Shown here: positions 5,575 to 7,490 of the stretch, piece by piece
Layout: each line of letters opens with the position of its first letter
Numbering within the stretch: the first letter of the stretch is position 1
Assembly: GCA_964627045.1 (NCBI GenBank)
Contig: CAZVIK010000196.1
Span: forward strand, 1-7,490
Direction of reading: 5' to 3'
Origin: CAZVIK01 sp964627045
GTDB taxonomy: Bacteria; Acidobacteriota; Terriglobia; Bryobacterales; Bryobacteraceae
Length of the DNA: 7,490 nt
Notes under the pieces: generated by a model
What the model saw: only the letters and a program-made list of their open reading frames with translations
Told to the model about the DNA's origin: nothing
The model's database searches: none
Made by a program: the position numbers and the translations under genes

Positions 5575-7490
5575 ATGGCGGGCGGAAGGCCGAAGCGGCG
5601 CTCCCGTTCGGTCCATCCGGCCGTGTTTAACAGCCTGTTGTTGTTGCTTTGGTGTGCGGCATTGGCCTGGCCCGCCAGTGTCCGGAGCGTCCGGGTCGTT
5701 CGCATCACCGAAAGGGTCAGGATTGACGGCATCCTCGACGAAGCCGTCTGGCAAAGCGTCGATCCGATCGGCGAGTTCGTTCAGACCAATCCCTATCCGG
5801 GAAAGGCTCCAACCGAGCGGACCGAGGTTCGACTGGCGTATGACAAAGACGCCCTTTACATCGGGGTGCGCTGTCTGGACCGTGCGCCGGAGAAGCTCCT
5901 CAGCACGACCATGGCCCGGGACGGCAACACATACACCGACGACAACATCGAAGTCGTGATCGATCCATTCCACGACCGGCGCAACGGATACTACTTCATG
6001 GTGAATCCGGCCGGTTCGATGACAGACGGGCGTATCGTCGAAAACCGGCTCGGGGGCGTCAGTTGGGACGGCATCTGGGACGCCCGGACCCGGATCGACG
6101 AGGGCGGGTGGACGCTCGAGATGGAGATCCCTTTCAAGACGCTCTCCTTCGATCCGAACATCACTACATGGGGCTTCAACATCGAAAGGACCATCACGCG
6201 AGTCACCGAGGAGTCCCGCTGGGAGGGAGCGACGCTTAACACGCTTATTCACGTCGTATCTCTGGGCGGCGACATCGAGGGGCTGGAAGGCCTCTCGCAA
6301 GGCATCGGTCTGGACATCAAGCCCTACGGATTGCTGGGCGTGAACCGGGACGCCACGCGGGCCGACCGGGTGAAGCCGGTCCGTGAAGCCGGGGCCGACG
6401 TCTTCTATCGCATCACTTCGAATCTTCTGTCCAGCACTACCATCAACACCGACTTCGCGGAGACCGAGGTGGACACGCGCCAGGTGAACCTCACCCGGTT
6501 CTCTCTGCTGTTCCCCGAGAAGCGGGCTTTCTTCCTGGAGGAGGCCGGCGTGTTCCAGTTCGGACTCCCGGGCTCCAGTTCCAGCTTCCTCCCGTTCCAC
6601 TCGCGCACCATCGGCCTGGTCGGTTCGCGGACCGTTCCGATCCTGTTCGGCGAAAAGGTGACCGGGAAGGTGGGACGGCTGGAAGTGGGACTGCTCGACG
6701 TGATGACCCGCGATTCCGACGCCGCGCCGCGCGAGAACTTCTTCGTCGGGCGCGTGAAATACGGGTTCCGGAGGCAGTCTTACATCGGGGCCATCTACAC
6801 GAACGGAGAACCCACGGGCGTCACCAGGAACAGCATGGGCGGGGCGGATATCGTCCTGGCAACCAGCAATTTCCTGGGAAGCCGCAAGAATCTCGACGTG
6901 GCCGCCTACGGCCTCAAGACGAGCACTCCGGGCATTCTCAGCCGGGACTTCGCCTACGGCGGCCAGATACGGTACCCCAACGACCGTTGGAACCTGGGCT
7001 ACAGTTGGCAGGACGTCGGCGAGAACTTCGATCCGAAGCTCGGGTATGTCCGCCGGCGCGGCGTGCGCGTCAATTCCCTGAACACGCGGTTTGCGCCGCG
7101 GCCGCGAAAGAACCGCTACATCCGGCAGGTGTCGGCGGAGTTCAACTTCGTGGACTATTTCAGCAAGCCCCACCGCAGACTGGAGTCGAGCACCGACTCG
7201 TTCACACCGCTGGGTATTCTGTTCCATGGGGGCCAGCGGATGAGCTATGCGGTCAGCCGGGACACGGAGCAACTCTTCCGTCCCTTCCGGATCCACACTG
7301 GCATACAGATCCCCACGGGGCGGTATTCGTTCACACGCCACACGGCCTCGGTTTCCGGCCCTACCAACAGGCTGTACACCTACAAGCTCGCCTACGACCG
7401 GGGCGGGTTTTACACGGGCAGTAGCGACGAAATCACCGGGAGCGTCAGTTGGCGCAAGGGTGCGCGGATGACCACCGGGTTGGAGATGCG
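5575..7490 (+). CDS. CBM9-like domain / DUF5916 outer-membrane-type protein (3' end outside window)
   Basis: 638 codons are present and the gene runs off the end. Residues 1-35 form a signal peptide with a basic n-region (GRPKRRSR) and the core LLLLLWCAALAW. Residues about 42-235 match the CBM9-like fold: RIDGILDEAVW (Asp51 within it), YDKDALYIGVRCLD, DNIEVVIDPF, YYFMVNPAGSMTD, GWTLEMEIPFKTLSF and WGFNIERT. Next comes the DUF5916 hallmark around 293-327, TDFAETEVDTRQVNLTRFSL then FPEKRAFFLEEAGVF. After that the alternating, aromatic-rich, Gly-rich sequence is like an outer-membrane beta-barrel. Such proteins are common in Acidobacteriota and Bacteroidota, and their substrates are largely unknown. 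The ATG at 5575 has no good Shine-Dalgarno site; alternatives are GTG 5623, giving a shorter signal peptide, and GTG 5428 with a strong site but a 49-residue odd extension. Family members are usually 700-850 residues, so roughly the last barrel strands are missing. It lies downstream of the regulator on the same strand; co-regulation is not shown. Confidence 0.88.
   Translation, partial: MAGGRPKRRSRSVHPAVFNSLLLLLWCAALAWPASVRSVRVVRITERVRIDGILDEAVWQSVDPIGEFVQTNPYPGKAPTERTEVRLAYDKDALYIGVRCLDRAPEKLLSTTMARDGNTYTDDNIEVVIDPFHDRRNGYYFMVNPAGSMTDGRIVENRLGGVSWDGIWDARTRIDEGGWTLEMEIPFKTLSFDPNITTWGFNIERTITRVTEESRWEGATLNTLIHVVSLGGDIEGLEGLSQGIGLDIKPYGLLGVNRDATRADRVKPVREAGADVFYRITSNLLSSTTINTDFAETEVDTRQVNLTRFSLLFPEKRAFFLEEAGVFQFGLPGSSSSFLPFHSRTIGLVGSRTVPILFGEKVTGKVGRLEVGLLDVMTRDSDAAPRENFFVGRVKYGFRRQSYIGAIYTNGEPTGVTRNSMGGADIVLATSNFLGSRKNLDVAAYGLKTSTPGILSRDFAYGGQIRYPNDRWNLGYSWQDVGENFDPKLGYVRRRGVRVNSLNTRFAPRPRKNRYIRQVSAEFNFVDYFSKPHRRLESSTDSFTPLGILFHGGQRMSYAVSRDTEQLFRPFRIHTGIQIPTGRYSFTRHTASVSGPTNRLYTYKLAYDRGGFYTGSSDEITGSVSWRKGARMTTGLEM

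Noticed and set aside
5086..7341. A 751-codon open frame on the minus strand
   Set aside because: It lies antisense to the LysR 3' end and to the DUF5916 gene, whose family motifs are unmistakable. The translation shows no domain logic, and long antisense frames are common in GC-rich genes.
1..7490. Mobile elements, CRISPR arrays, tRNA or rRNA genes
   Set aside because: No transposase or integrase motifs, no regularly spaced repeats and no cloverleaf or rRNA-like sequence were seen on either strand.

Overview
This is a GC-rich bacterial window. It holds three complete tandem genes and the first codons of a fourth on the minus strand, then a divergent LysR-type regulator and the start of a large outer-membrane-type protein on the plus strand. 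The set of exported esterases plus a CBM9/DUF5916 protein resembles Acidobacteriota of the Solibacter/Bryobacter kind. That placement rests on gene content and base composition only, so it is a guess. There are no tRNA or rRNA genes, CRISPR arrays or transposase genes.

Positions 1-3949 (minus strand, read from 3949 down to 1): three paralogous secreted alpha/beta-hydrolases of the esterase D / Fes / CE1 type (2711-3949, 1381-2661, 93-1286). A fourth gene begins at 66 and leaves the window after 22 codons, nearly all signal peptide. Each complete gene encodes a signal peptide, a small N-terminal beta-sandwich (E-set/CBM48-like) and a catalytic domain with a G-L-S-x-G-G nucleophile. All three end in almost the same residues (F/Y-A-P-x-L-F-R). 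Gaps are 49, 94 and 26 bp and each gene has its own Shine-Dalgarno site, so they probably form one operon read from a promoter near 4070-4100.

Positions 3950-4355: a 406-bp divergent control region with several inverted repeats, G-tracts on the minus strand and candidate promoters on both strands. Two of the inverted repeats share an arm and would compete in the leader RNA of the esterase operon.

Positions 4356-5291 (plus): a LysR-family regulator whose N-terminus resembles the CatR/BenM group, well placed to control the divergent esterase genes. Positions 5292-5574 are intergenic. From 5575 to the window end (plus): a protein with a signal peptide, a CBM9-like domain and the start of a DUF5916 beta-barrel-like region, cut off by the window.

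Taken together, the locus looks like a small module for exported ester hydrolysis, perhaps of decorated plant polysaccharide or phenolic esters, with a sensor of the released product. The substrate and the regulatory link are inferences. The most interesting points are the esterase paralog array, the Ala/Pro/Gly-rich inserts at one site of the fold, and the structured leader of the operon.
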